NCBI RefSeq assembly: GCF_001952855.1
Contig: NZ_LPNO01000001.1
Coordinates: 39,469-103,468, forward strand
Reading direction: 5' to 3'
From: Pseudomonas sp. ATCC PTA-122608
GTDB lineage: Bacteria; Pseudomonadota; Gammaproteobacteria; Pseudomonadales; Pseudomonadaceae
Length of the DNA stretch: 64,000 nucleotides
Shown: positions 45,143 through 55,530 of the stretch, piece after piece
How the letters are laid out: each line of letters begins with the position of its first letter
Position numbering within the stretch: position 1 is the first letter of the stretch
The notes under the pieces: generated by a model
Told to the model about the DNA's origin: nothing
What the model saw: only the letters and a program-made list of their open reading frames with translations
Databases searched by the model: none
Program-made: the position numbers and the translations under genes

Positions 45143-45280
45143 GTTGATTGCGCATAGCCTTGGCGCGATATCGCGGCACATTGGCCGGGATCACTCCCTC
45201 ACCACGGTAGCCCCCTAGCGGGCGCACGACCAGACTGGACTCATCGGCGCCAACCCGGCGCTTTCTTGAGGACAACGACC

Positions 45281-45922
45281 ATGAGCACCACCATCGCCGG
45301 CATCAAGATCCCGGACAGCGCCCTGGCCAAGGCCACTACTGAATACATCCGCGACATCGAATCCGACCTGCTTTACCACCACTCCCGCCGCGTGTTCCTG
45401 TTCGGCGCCTTGAGCGGTGAGCGCCAGCAATTGGCTTATAACCCGGAGCTGCTGTACGTCGGCGCCATGTTCCACGACCTGGGCCTGGTGGAAGGTCACC
45501 GCAGTGATGACGAACGCTTTGAAGTGGACGGCGCCAATGCAGCAGCGGATTTCCTCAAGCCTTACGGGCTGAGCGATGACGACATCGAGCAGGTGTGGTT
45601 GTCGATTGCCCTGCACACCACCCCGGGCGTGCCCAAGCATTTGCGTCCGACTGTGGCGCTGGTGACGGCTGGCGTGGAAATGGACGTGCTGGGGATGGAG
45701 TACGCGGCGTTTACCAGCGTGCAGCGCGAAGCGGTGGTGCATGCGCATCCACGGGGTGAAGGGTTCAAGGAGTGCATCATCTGCGCGTTTGCCGACGGCT
45801 TGCGCCATCGTCCGCAGACCACGTTCGGCAACGTGAAGACCGATGTGTTGGTGGATCAGGAGCCTGGGTTCAAGCCGATGAACTTTGTCGAGGTGATTCG
45901 CAAGTCGCCTTGGAACGCATAG
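45281..45922 (+). CDS. Cyanamide-hydratase-like HD-domain protein
   Basis: A 213-residue HD-domain protein. Motifs HHSRRVFLFG (first His), GAMFHDLGL (HD pair), RFEVDGANAAADFL and WLSIALHTTPGVP match the cyanamide-hydratase-like group, which are metal-dependent hydro-lyases or hydrolases. The start is ATG 45281, with GAGGA upstream. Likely controlled by the divergent GlxA-type regulator. Whether it acts on cyanamide, a nitrile/isonitrile or another substrate is unknown. Confidence 0.78.
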   Translation: MSTTIAGIKIPDSALAKATTEYIRDIESDLLYHHSRRVFLFGALSGERQQLAYNPELLYVGAMFHDLGLVEGHRSDDERFEVDGANAAADFLKPYGLSDDDIEQVWLSIALHTTPGVPKHLRPTVALVTAGVEMDVLGMEYAAFTSVQREAVVHAHPRGEGFKECIICAFADGLRHRPQTTFGNVKTDVLVDQEPGFKPMNFVEVIRKSPWNA

Positions 45923-45943
45923 CTGACTTGAAATGCAATCAAC

Positions 45944-46033
45944 TGTGGGAGCGGGCTTGCTCGCGAAGGCAGTGGATCAGTCAATACATCCGGTGACTGA
46001 CACTGCGCTTTCGCGAGCAAGCCCGCTCCCACA
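45944..46033. repeat. REP doublet (REPIN)
   Basis: Inverted REP cores with the inner GATCAGTC...GACTGACAC palindrome, between the HD gene and the convergent end of spuH. Confidence 0.92.
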
Positions 46034-46064
46034 TTTTTGATCCGGTTTCTTCAGGGCTACCTGA

Positions 46065-46952
46065 TTAGACCGGTGCCGGTGCGCGACGCGAATCCGCCGG
46101 CTTCTCCCAACCATCCGCAGCCGCTTCTTCAATCGCCTGCTGGATCGCTTTCTTGCGCATCTCTTCCGCACGACGGCTGAAGAACCACACCAGGAACGTC
46201 ACGATCGACACCGCCAGCAGAATCAAACTGGCCACGGCGTTGATCTCGGGTTTAACCCCCAGTCGCACCGCCGAGAACACTTCCATCGGCAACGTGGTCG
46301 AACCCGGCCCCGACACAAAGCTGGCCAGTACCAGGTCATCCAGCGACAGCGCGAACGACATCATGCCGCCCGCCGCCAGCGACGGCGCGATCATCGGGAT
46401 GGTGATCAGGAAGAACACCTTCCACGGCCGCGCACCCAGGTCCATCGCCGCCTCTTCAATCGACAGGTCCAGCTCACGCAAGCGCGCCGACACCACCACC
46501 GCCACATACGCCGAACAGAACGTGGTGTGGGCGATCCAGATGGTCACCAGGCCACGTTCCTGCGGCCAGCCGATCATCTGCGCCATGGCCACGAACAGCA
46601 GCAGCAGCGACAGACCGGTGATCACTTCCGGCATCACCAGCGGTGCCGTCACCAGGCCGCCAAACAGCGTTCGGCCCTTGAACTGGCTGATACGCGTCAG
46701 CACGAACGCCGCCAACGTACCCAGCGCCACCGCGGCAATCGCCGTGTAGCAGGCGATTTCCAGGGAGCGACCGACCGAGCCCATCAACTGCGTGTTGTCC
46801 AACAGGCCGACGTACCACTTGATCGACCAACCGCCCCACACCGTCACCAGTTTGGATTCGTTGAACGAGTAGATCACCAGGATCAGCATCGGCAGGTAGA
46901 TGAACAGCAACCCCGCCACCAGCATGAAGCTTGAGAAACTGACGCGCTTCAT
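46065..46952 (-). CDS. spuH: Polyamine ABC transporter, permease 2
   Basis: A 295-residue inner-membrane permease of the PotI/PotC type, with six hydrophobic helices and the EAA loop SIEEAAMDLGARPWKVFF. It forms the channel with SpuG and is energised by SpuF. Its start overlaps the spuG stop (ATGA). Last gene of the spu operon; a Pro/Ala-rich soluble tail ends ADSRRAPAPV. Confidence 0.93.
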   Translation of the reverse strand: MKRVSFSSFMLVAGLLFIYLPMLILVIYSFNESKLVTVWGGWSIKWYVGLLDNTQLMGSVGRSLEIACYTAIAAVALGTLAAFVLTRISQFKGRTLFGGLVTAPLVMPEVITGLSLLLLFVAMAQMIGWPQERGLVTIWIAHTTFCSAYVAVVVSARLRELDLSIEEAAMDLGARPWKVFFLITIPMIAPSLAAGGMMSFALSLDDLVLASFVSGPGSTTLPMEVFSAVRLGVKPEINAVASLILLAVSIVTFLVWFFSRRAEEMRKKAIQQAIEEAAADGWEKPADSRRAPAPV

Positions 46953-47869
46953 ATCTTGCCCTCCATCTCTTTGGCTTGGCTGCGGTTGAACAGAATGATC
47001 GGCACGATCAGGATCGCCAGCATCACGACCGCCAAGGCAGACGCCACCGGCCAGTCACGGTTGTTGAAGAACTCTTGCCACAACACTTTACCGATCATCA
47101 GGGTTTCCGGGCCGCCCAGCAGTTCCGGGATCACGAACTCGCCCACCACCGGGATAAACACCAGCATGCAGCCGGCGATGATGCCGTTCTTGGACAGCGG
47201 CACGGTGATTTTCCAGAAGCTGTTGAAGGTGCTCGAACCCAGGTCCGATGCGGCTTCCAGCAGGCTCTGGTCGTGCTTCACCAGGTTGGCGTACAGCGGC
47301 AGGATCATGAACGGCAGGTACGAATAGACCACGCCGATATACACCGCGATGTTGGTGTTGAGGATCTGCAGCGGTTCGTTGATCAGCCCGATGGACATCA
47401 GGAAGCCGTTGAGCAAACCGTTGTTGCTGAGGATGCCCATCCACGCATAGACGCGGATCAGGATCGCCGTCCAGGTCGGCATCATGATCAGCAGCACCAG
47501 TACGGTCTGGATTTCCTTGCGCGCGCTGGCAATGGCGTAGGCCATCGGGTAGCCGATCAGCAGGCAGAGGATGGTGCTGAAAAACGCCATCTTCAGCGAG
47601 CCCAGGTACGCGGCGATGTACAACTCATCGTCGCCGAGCATCGCGTAGTTGCCCAGGTTGAGCACCAATTGCAGCTTTTGCTCAACAAAGGTGTAGATCT
47701 CGGTGTAAGGCGGGATCGCCACGTCGGCTTCGGCAAAGCTGATCTTCAAGACGATGAAGAACGGCAGCGCGAAAAACAGGAACAGCCAGAGGAAAGGGAT
47801 CCCGATGACCACATGCCGGCCACCGGGGGTTATTCGTTGCAGCTGGCGTTTGAACTTCTTCATGTTCAT
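46949..47869 (-). CDS. spuG: Polyamine ABC transporter, permease 1
   Basis: A 306-residue PotH-type permease with six hydrophobic helices and the loop SLLEAASDLGSSTFNSFW. The ATG at 47869 overlaps the spuF stop as ATGA; the longer ORF to 47905 runs into spuF. It pairs with SpuH for polyamine import. Confidence 0.93.
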   Translation of the reverse strand: MNMKKFKRQLQRITPGGRHVVIGIPFLWLFLFFALPFFIVLKISFAEADVAIPPYTEIYTFVEQKLQLVLNLGNYAMLGDDELYIAAYLGSLKMAFFSTILCLLIGYPMAYAIASARKEIQTVLVLLIMMPTWTAILIRVYAWMGILSNNGLLNGFLMSIGLINEPLQILNTNIAVYIGVVYSYLPFMILPLYANLVKHDQSLLEAASDLGSSTFNSFWKITVPLSKNGIIAGCMLVFIPVVGEFVIPELLGGPETLMIGKVLWQEFFNNRDWPVASALAVVMLAILIVPIILFNRSQAKEMEGKI

Positions 47870-49008
47870 GAGCGAAGTACCACGCCGCTGTCGTCTTCCC
47901 ACCACACGTACACCTGGTCGCCCCAGGTTGGGCGCTGGCCACGGCGCTCGGCGTTGGCCACGAAGGATTGCACCAGCTTGCCGCTCGGCAATTCGACGTA
48001 GAACACCGAGTGGCCGCCGAGGTAGGCGATGTCGTGCACCTTGCCGCTGGACCAGTTGTGCTCGCAGGTCGGCATTTCGCTGGTCACCAGCAGCTTTTCA
48101 GGGCGGATGGCGTAGGTCACCGACTTGTCTTCCACCGAGGTGGCGATGCCGTGGCCGACGTAGATGTTGCGGTCAAGGTCCGGGCACTTGAGTACCGCAT
48201 GGCCTTCGGCGTCGTCCACCACCTGGGTTTCGAAGATGTTGACGTTGCCGATGAACTCGCACACCAGGCGGCTGGTGGGTGTTTCATAGATGTCGATCGG
48301 GCTGCCGATCTGGGCAATCCAGCCCAGGTGCATGATCGCGATGCGCTCGGCCATGGTCATGGCCTCTTCCTGGTCGTGGGTCACCATCACGCAGGTCACG
48401 CCTACGCGCTCGATGATCTCAACCAGTTCCAGCTGCATCTGCGAACGCAGCTTCTTGTCCAGTGCGCCCATCGGCTCATCGAGCAGCAGCAGTTTCGGAC
48501 GTTTGGCCAGGGAACGCGCCAGTGCCACCCGCTGGCGTTGACCGCCAGACAGTTGATGCGGCTTGCGCTTGGCGTACTGGCTCATCTGTACCAGCTTGAG
48601 CATCTCGGCCACGCGGGCGTCGACTTCCGACTTGGGAATCTTGTCCTGTTGCAGGCCAAACGCGATGTTCTGGGCCACGGTCATGTGGGGGAACAAAGCA
48701 TAGGACTGGAACATCATGTTGATCGGCCGCTCGTACGGCGGCATGTCGGTGATGTCCACACCGTCGAGGTAAATGCGTCCTTCCGTTGGGCGCTCGAAGC
48801 CTGCGAGCATGCGCAGCAAGGTGGATTTGCCCGAACCCGATCCGCCGAGCAAGGCGAAGATTTCGCCTTTCTTGATTTCCAGGGACACATCGTCCACCGC
48901 AATCGTCTCGTCGAACTTCTTCGTGACCCGGTCGATTTTGACCAGCACCTTTTTAGGTGTCTGGTCGCCCTCGAGGGCTTTCTTATAGGCGCCGGAGGCA
49001 ACTGCCAT
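47866..49008 (-). CDS. spuF: Polyamine ABC transporter, ATPase
   Basis: A 380-residue PotG-type ATPase: Walker A GGSGSGKST, signature LSGGQRQRVALARSLA, Walker B LLLLDEPMGALD, switch His in MVTHDQEEA, and a C-terminal TOBE domain. It lies between spuE and spuG, overlapping the latter by 4 nt, and powers uptake of putrescine and spermidine delivered by SpuD and SpuE. Confidence 0.94.
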   Translation of the reverse strand: MAVASGAYKKALEGDQTPKKVLVKIDRVTKKFDETIAVDDVSLEIKKGEIFALLGGSGSGKSTLLRMLAGFERPTEGRIYLDGVDITDMPPYERPINMMFQSYALFPHMTVAQNIAFGLQQDKIPKSEVDARVAEMLKLVQMSQYAKRKPHQLSGGQRQRVALARSLAKRPKLLLLDEPMGALDKKLRSQMQLELVEIIERVGVTCVMVTHDQEEAMTMAERIAIMHLGWIAQIGSPIDIYETPTSRLVCEFIGNVNIFETQVVDDAEGHAVLKCPDLDRNIYVGHGIATSVEDKSVTYAIRPEKLLVTSEMPTCEHNWSSGKVHDIAYLGGHSVFYVELPSGKLVQSFVANAERRGQRPTWGDQVYVWWEDDSGVVLRS

Positions 49009-49075
49009 TTACGAAACTCCCAGAAAAAAAGAGTGCAGCTCGCCCAACACAGACGAGCCCAGGATATTTTGAGCT

Positions 49076-50182
<1,107 letters not shown>

Positions 50183-50202
50183 TTAAATAGTTGGGCCCGA
50201 AG

Positions 50203-50219
50203 TTGTTGCCCGGCAACAA
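50203..50219. other. Intercistronic hairpin, spuD-spuE gap (1)
   Basis: TTGTTGCC and GGCAACAA form an 8-bp inverted repeat around a single base, within the 165-nt gap between spuD and spuE. No U-run follows on the coding strand, so a role in mRNA processing or differential stability is likelier than termination. Confidence 0.5.
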
Positions 50220-50283
50220 AACCGGCGCGCAACTTACCCTCGATAAACCGATCCGGCAAAACTTTCTGTCATTTAATTGTTTC

Positions 50284-50314
50284 GCTAACCACCGCGCGCA
50301 TCGCGGCAGTTAGC
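50284..50314. other. Intercistronic hairpin, spuD-spuE gap (2)
   Basis: GCTAAC pairs with GTTAGC and inner CCGCG with CGCGG around a five-base loop, 22 nt beyond the spuD stop codon. It has no U-tract on the coding strand. It may protect the upstream spuD mRNA from 3' decay or attenuate spuE-H expression. Confidence 0.55.
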
Positions 50315-50335
50315 AAAACAGGTATCAAAGCGGCT

Positions 50336-51445
50336 TTACTTGCCCGATTTGATTTTGGTCCAGCTGCGGGTCATTTCCCGCTGAGTAGCAGCCGGCAAGT
50401 CAGCAATGGCATACAGCTTGGCTTGCACGTCCGCTGGCGGATAAATGCCTGGGTCGCTGGTGATGTCTTTGTCGACCAATGCGGTAGCCTTCTCGTTACC
50501 GTTCGGGAAACGCACGCTGTTGGTGATGCTCGCCATGACTTCCGGCTTGAGCAGGTAGTTCATGAACTTGTAGGCGGCGTCGACGTTCTCGGCATCTTTA
50601 GGGATGGCGACCATGTCATAGAAGCTGCCGGCACCTTCTTTCGGAATGTCGTAGGCAACCTTGACCTTGCCACCGGCTTCAGCCGCGCGGGACTTGGCCT
50701 GTTGCACGTCACCCGAATAACCCACGGCTACGCAGATGTTGCCGTTGGCCAGGTCGGAGATGTACTTGGACGAGTGGAAGTAACCGATCGAAGGACGCAG
50801 CTTGAGGAACAGCGCCTCGGCTTGCTTGAGGTCTTCTTTCTTCTGGGTGTCGGTCGGCAGGCCCAGGTAATGCAGTGCCACTGGCAGCATTTCGGTTGGC
50901 GAATCGAGGAAGCTCACACCGCAGCCTTTGAGCTTGGCGAGGTTTTCCGGCTTGAGGATGGTGTCCCACGAGTCGATCTTGTCGATGCCCAGTGCGGCCT
51001 TGACCTTCTCCGGGTTGTAGCCGATGCCGATGGAGCCCCACATGTACGGGAAGGCGTGCTTGTTGTCCGGGTCGCTGACGGACACGGCTTTAAGCAGGGA
51101 TTTGTTCAAGTTGTCGTAGTTCGGCAGCTTGGACTTGTCCAGTTCCTGGTAAACACCGGCCTTGATCTGCTTGGCGAGGAAGTTGTTCGACGGCACGACG
51201 ATGTCGTAGCCGGACTTGCCTGCCAGCAACTTGGCTTCCAGGGTTTCGTTGGAGTCGAACACGTCATAGACCACCTTGATCCCGGACTCTTTTTCAAAGT
51301 TCGCGATGGTGTCCGGTGCGATGTAGTCGGACCAGTTATAAACGTGCAGCACTTTATCGTCGGCGTGCGCCGCGCCTGCCATGGCCCCCATCAGGGACAA
51401 GGCCAGGAGGGTCTTGCCAGCGTTCTTCAAACCTAATGCCTTCAT
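50336..51445 (-). CDS. spuD: Putrescine-binding periplasmic protein
   Basis: A 369-residue PotF-type binding protein with signal peptide (cleavage likely after AAHA, residue 28) and [11 protein letters not shown]. Phe275 (GAGSFYDM) occupies the position of the SpuE Trp, matching the putrescine-specific SpuD. ATG 51445 is chosen over the longer ORF because it directly precedes the signal peptide and has GGAG nine bases upstream. First of the transport genes, after spuC by about 200 nt. Confidence 0.9.
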   Translation of the reverse strand: MKALGLKNAGKTLLALSLMGAMAGAAHADDKVLHVYNWSDYIAPDTIANFEKESGIKVVYDVFDSNETLEAKLLAGKSGYDIVVPSNNFLAKQIKAGVYQELDKSKLPNYDNLNKSLLKAVSVSDPDNKHAFPYMWGSIGIGYNPEKVKAALGIDKIDSWDTILKPENLAKLKGCGVSFLDSPTEMLPVALHYLGLPTDTQKKEDLKQAEALFLKLRPSIGYFHSSKYISDLANGNICVAVGYSGDVQQAKSRAAEAGGKVKVAYDIPKEGAGSFYDMVAIPKDAENVDAAYKFMNYLLKPEVMASITNSVRFPNGNEKATALVDKDITSDPGIYPPADVQAKLYAIADLPAATQREMTRSWTKIKSGK

Positions 51446-51651
51446 TCGGTCATGCTCCAATTTTTTCTTTTTTGGGCCACGTTCGTTCTTTAAGTACAAC
51501 GTGTTTCGCAGCCCGTCTAAGGGGCAACAAAACAGGGCGACAGTCTGGCAAGTTCCGAGGCCGGCTTTCAACCAAAGCGCTCTTTTTATAAATGCCTTTT
51601 CTAACATCCCAGAAGCAGCGCCCAATCGGCGCTGCGCTCTGAGCCTAGCAC

Positions 51652-53016
51652 TTAGCCCTGCAAAGCCGCCAAAGTCAGGTCCAGGCAGTGCCGCGCCTTG
51701 GTCACCAACTCGTCTATCTCGGCCTTGCTGATCACCAGCGGCGGCGAAATGATCATGGTGTCGCCCACGGCGCGCATGATCAGGCCATTCTCGAAGCAGA
51801 AGGTGCGGCAGATCATGCCAACACCACGGCCTTCGTAACGCTTGCGCGTTGCCTTGTCCTGAACCAGCTCGATTGCACCGAGCATGCCCACGCCGCGAAC
51901 TTCACCCACCAGCGGGTGATCAGCCAGTTCCCTCAAACGCTTTTGCAAATAGGGTGCCGTTTCGTCGTGCACACGCTTAACAATTTGTTCATCGCGCATG
52001 ATGCGGATGTTTTCCAGGGCTACCGCCGCTGCAACCGGGTGACCCGAATAGGTGAAGCCATGGTTGAAATCACCGCCTTCGTTCAGCACCGCGACCACTT
52101 CGTCGCGCACGATCAGGCCACCCATCGGGATGTAGCCGGAGGTCAGGCCCTTGGCGATGGTCATCATGTCGGGCTTGAGGTCGTAGAAATCGCTACCGAA
52201 CCACTCACCGGTACGGCCAAAGCCGCAGATCACTTCATCGGCGACGAACAGGATGTCGTACTTGGCGAGGATTTCCTTGATGCGCGGCCAGTAGCTGGCA
52301 GGCGGCACGATCACGCCACCGGCACCCTGGATCGGCTCGGCAATAAAGGCGCCGACGTTGTCCACGCCCAGTTCCAGAATCTTCTCTTCCAGCTGGTTGG
52401 CCGCCCACACGCCGAACTCGTCCGGGCTCATGTCGCCGCCTTCGCCGAACCAGTATGGCTGGGCGATGTGGACGATGCCCGGGATCGGCAAGTCGCCCTG
52501 TTCATGCATATACGTCATGCCGCCCAGGCTGGCGCCGGCCACGGTTGAGCCGTGGTAGCCATTCTTGCGGCTGATGATGGTTTTCTTGTTCGGCTGGCCT
52601 TTGATCGCCCAGTAGTGGCGGACCATACGCAGCATGGTGTCGTTGCCTTCGGAGCCGGAACCGGTGAAGAACACGTGGTTCATGCCTTGCGGGGCGATAT
52701 CGGAGATGGCTTTGGCCAGTTCCAGCACCGGCGGGTGGGCGGTCTGGAAGAACAGGTTGTAGTACGGCAGCTCTTTCATCTGCTTGGCGGCCGCATCAGC
52801 CAGTTCATCGCGACCGTAACCGATCGCCACGCACCACAGGCCGGCCATGCCGTCGAGAATCTTGTTGCCTTCGCTGTCCCACAGGTAAACGCCGTGGGCT
52901 TTGGTGATGATCCGTGGGCCTTTCTCTTTCAATTGCTTGAAGTCGCTGAACGGCGCCAGGTGGTGATCGCTGCTCAAGGCTTGCCATTCACGGGTTTGCG
53001 GGTTGTTGCTGGACAT
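51652..53016 (-). CDS. spuC: Polyamine:pyruvate aminotransferase
   Basis: A 454-residue class-III PLP aminotransferase that moves the amino group of putrescine or gamma-glutamyl-polyamines to pyruvate. [12 protein letters not shown] binds the PLP phosphate, D260 ([13 protein letters not shown]) the ring nitrogen, and K289 (TIAKGLTSG) is the Schiff-base Lys. It follows spuB by 58 nt. Full length for the family. Confidence 0.94.
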   Translation of the reverse strand: MSSNNPQTREWQALSSDHHLAPFSDFKQLKEKGPRIITKAHGVYLWDSEGNKILDGMAGLWCVAIGYGRDELADAAAKQMKELPYYNLFFQTAHPPVLELAKAISDIAPQGMNHVFFTGSGSEGNDTMLRMVRHYWAIKGQPNKKTIISRKNGYHGSTVAGASLGGMTYMHEQGDLPIPGIVHIAQPYWFGEGGDMSPDEFGVWAANQLEEKILELGVDNVGAFIAEPIQGAGGVIVPPASYWPRIKEILAKYDILFVADEVICGFGRTGEWFGSDFYDLKPDMMTIAKGLTSGYIPMGGLIVRDEVVAVLNEGGDFNHGFTYSGHPVAAAVALENIRIMRDEQIVKRVHDETAPYLQKRLRELADHPLVGEVRGVGMLGAIELVQDKATRKRYEGRGVGMICRTFCFENGLIMRAVGDTMIISPPLVISKAEIDELVTKARHCLDLTLAALQG

Positions 53017-53074
53017 ACCAATCTCCTAGATGTTTCAGGTGAGGACGCGCCGTTTGAAGGGCGCGCCCGGCGCA

Positions 53075-54433
53075 TCAGACGGCAAAGAGCAGGAATTCCC
53101 GCTCCCACGAACTGATGACGCGCTTGAAGTTTTCATGCTCGGCCCGCTTGACCGCGACGTAGCCTGTGATGAATTTGTGACCCAGGTATTTCTCGATGGT
53201 CTTGCTGTTTTCCATGCGTTCCAGGGCGTCTTCGATGGTCAGCGGCAGGCGCAGGTTGCGGCGCTCGTAACCACGACCCACCACCGGCGCGCTTGGGCTG
53301 ATGCCTTCGACCATGCCGATGTAGCCACACAGCAAGCTGGCAGCAATCGCCAGGTACGGGTTGGCGTCGGCACCTGGCAGGCGGTTTTCCACCCGACGGT
53401 TTTGTGGGCCGGCGTCCGGTACGCGCAGGCCTACGGTGCGGTTTTCTTCGCCCCACTCCACGTTGACCGGCGCCGAGGTATCGGGCAGGAAGCGGCGGAA
53501 CGAGTTGACGTTCGGTGCGAACAGCGGCAACAGCTCAGGGATAAATTTCTGCAGGCCACCGATGTGGTGCAGGAACAGCTCGCTCTTGGTCCCGTCTTCA
53601 TTAGAGAACACGTTCTTGCCGGTGGCGATGTCGATGATGCTCTGGTGCAGGTGCATCGCGCTGCCGGGCTCGCCGGTCATGGGTTTGGCCATAAAGGTGG
53701 CCGCCACGTTGTGCTTGAGCGCCGCTTCACGCATGGTCCGCTTGAACACCAGGATCTGGTCGGCCAGGGACAGGGCGTCGCCGTGACGGAAGTTGATTTC
53801 CATCTGCGCCGTGCCGTCCTCGTGGATCAGCGTGTCGAGGTCCAGCTCCTGCAGCTCGCACCAGTCGTAGACGTCTTCGAACAACGGGTCGAATTCGTTG
53901 GCTGCTTCTATAGAGAAGGACTGGCGGCCGGTTTCCGGGCGACCGGAACGGCCAATCGGCGGTTGCAGCGGGAAGTCCGGGTCTTCGCAGCGCTTGGTCA
54001 GGTAGAACTCCATCTCCGGCGCCACGATGGGCTGCCAGCCTTTATCGGCGTAGAGCTTGAGGACTTTCTTGAGCACGTTGCGCGGCGACAGTTCGATCGG
54101 GTTGCCTTGCTTGTCGTAGGTGTCGTGGATCACCTGGGCCGTAGGCTCTATGGCCCAGGGCACGAGGTACACCGCGTTCTCGTCCGGGCGGCAGATCATG
54201 TCGATGTCGGCCGGGTCGAGCAATTCGTAATAGATGTCGTCTTCGACATAGTCGCCGGTCACGGTCTGCAACAGAACGCTTTCGGGCAGGCGCATGCCTT
54301 TTTCGGCGATGAACTTGTTGGTCGGCGAGATCTTGCCCCGGGTGATGCCGGTGAGGTCGCCAATCATGCATTCGACTTCTGTGATCTTGTGGTCTTTCAA
54401 CCAATCGGTGAGCTGGTCGAGGTTGTTACTCAT
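53075..54433 (-). CDS. spuB: Gamma-glutamylpolyamine synthetase
   Basis: A 452-residue glutamine-synthetase-fold ligase that joins glutamate to putrescine or another polyamine using ATP, the first step of the glutamylated route. Metal-binding MEFYLTKR, the GS loop GSAMHLHQS and the ATP-site NRTVGLRVP...NRRVENRLPGADANPYLA are present. The start is ATG 54433 (MSNNLDQLTD) rather than 54466. Neighbour spuA encodes the matching hydrolase 39 nt upstream. Confidence 0.92.
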   Translation of the reverse strand: MSNNLDQLTDWLKDHKITEVECMIGDLTGITRGKISPTNKFIAEKGMRLPESVLLQTVTGDYVEDDIYYELLDPADIDMICRPDENAVYLVPWAIEPTAQVIHDTYDKQGNPIELSPRNVLKKVLKLYADKGWQPIVAPEMEFYLTKRCEDPDFPLQPPIGRSGRPETGRQSFSIEAANEFDPLFEDVYDWCELQELDLDTLIHEDGTAQMEINFRHGDALSLADQILVFKRTMREAALKHNVAATFMAKPMTGEPGSAMHLHQSIIDIATGKNVFSNEDGTKSELFLHHIGGLQKFIPELLPLFAPNVNSFRRFLPDTSAPVNVEWGEENRTVGLRVPDAGPQNRRVENRLPGADANPYLAIAASLLCGYIGMVEGISPSAPVVGRGYERRNLRLPLTIEDALERMENSKTIEKYLGHKFITGYVAVKRAEHENFKRVISSWEREFLLFAV

Positions 54434-54472
54434 AAATGCCTCTGGGCTGTGTTTCCTGACATCCATTAAAGG

Positions 54473-55252
54473 TCAGGCGTAAGTTGACGCAGCATCCGCG
54501 TCGCGTTGCATCACCCGCTTTCGACAAGCATTGCCAAATGCCTGGAAGATTGCGAGGTAGTGCGGGTTAGAGCTTACCTGCCATTCGGGGTGCCATTGCA
54601 CTCCTAAAGCAAAAGCCTTGCCCGCGGGAACCGAAAAGCCTTCGATCAGGCCGTCCGGCGCGGTGGCCTCGACCTGAAAACCCGGCGCAAGGCGATCGAT
54701 GCCCTGTGAATGAATCGAGTTGACCTGGATCGTCGGCGGCAAGCCCAGGCTTGCCAATACCCCATTCGGGGAGATGGCCACTGCGTGCGCCGGGCCATAC
54801 TGGATATCCAGCGGCTGGGTGTCGTCTTCGCAGTGATCCATCATGCCCGGCACTTCGTGAACCTTCTGGTGCAGGCTGCCGCCAAACGCCACGTTCATTT
54901 CCTGGAAGCCACGGCAAATCCCCAGCACCGGAACGCCTGCCGCAATCGCGGCACGCAGCATCGGTAGCGTGGTTTGGTCCCGTGCAGAATCATGAGCAGT
55001 CCCGGGCGCGCTGGCCGGGCCGTCGTAATGAAAGGGTTCGATATTGGAAGGTGAGCCGGTAAAGAGAATGCCGTCCAGACCGTCAAAAATATTGGCCGGG
55101 TCGAGCACATCCGCCAGGGACGGAATAATCAATGGCAAGCCCTTGGCAGCGGTGGCCACTGCACGGACGTATTTGTCGCCACTGATGTGATAAGCATGCA
55201 GACCGACCTGTTTGGAGCAGGCGGTGACGCCGATTAACGGCAGGCGAGACAT
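54473..55252 (-). CDS. spuA: Gamma-glutamyl-GABA hydrolase (class I amidotransferase fold)
   Basis: A 259-residue PuuD-type hydrolase with catalytic Cys in LGICRGFQEMN and the His-x-Glu pair in GVQWHPEWQ. It releases free GABA from gamma-glutamyl-GABA at the end of the route. First gene of spuABCDEFGH; the upstream 278-nt gap is shared with spuI. Confidence 0.92.
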   Translation of the reverse strand: MSRLPLIGVTACSKQVGLHAYHISGDKYVRAVATAAKGLPLIIPSLADVLDPANIFDGLDGILFTGSPSNIEPFHYDGPASAPGTAHDSARDQTTLPMLRAAIAAGVPVLGICRGFQEMNVAFGGSLHQKVHEVPGMMDHCEDDTQPLDIQYGPAHAVAISPNGVLASLGLPPTIQVNSIHSQGIDRLAPGFQVEATAPDGLIEGFSVPAGKAFALGVQWHPEWQVSSNPHYLAIFQAFGNACRKRVMQRDADAASTYA

Positions 55253-55530
55253 GAAGCACCCCGGTATTATTGCTGTTATGGGTTTGAATCGAGCTTAGCC
55301 TTGTTCATTTTTTTACACAACACCCCCGTAAAAAATACAACACGGCCCGCTCAAACGTGCTGGTTCCAAGAGCACCAATCCCAAAAAACCGCCCCAAAAA
55401 GCCCCAAAAAAGCCCTCAAGGCGCTTTTTTAGGGCAAAAAAGGCCTCGCTTGACTTCGGCATGCCGTTCGGGTTGACTGAAACCCGAAGAGATCAATGAT
55501 TGATATTTTTAACAACAAAGGTGTTGCATC
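55253..55530. promoter_or_regulatory. spuA-spuI divergent regulatory region
   Basis: This 278-nt gap contains A/T tracts spaced by about 10.5 bp or multiples (centres near 55311, 55332, 55386, 55398, 55409, 55428 and 55439), suggesting an intrinsically bent DNA segment, and an inverted repeat at 55467-55488. An AT-rich stretch (GATATTTTTAACAACAAAGG) leads to the spuI start. Confidence 0.6.
55467..55488. promoter_or_regulatory. Inverted repeat upstream of spuI
   Basis: TTCGGGTT and AACCCGAA are perfect inverted 8-mers with a 6-nt spacer (GACTGA), about 43 nt before the spuI start. Candidate operator for a dimeric regulator or a leader hairpin. Confidence 0.5.

Noticed and set aside
53030..54469. 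479-codon open frame antisense to spuB
   Set aside because: Shadow frame; spuB is complete and in operon context.
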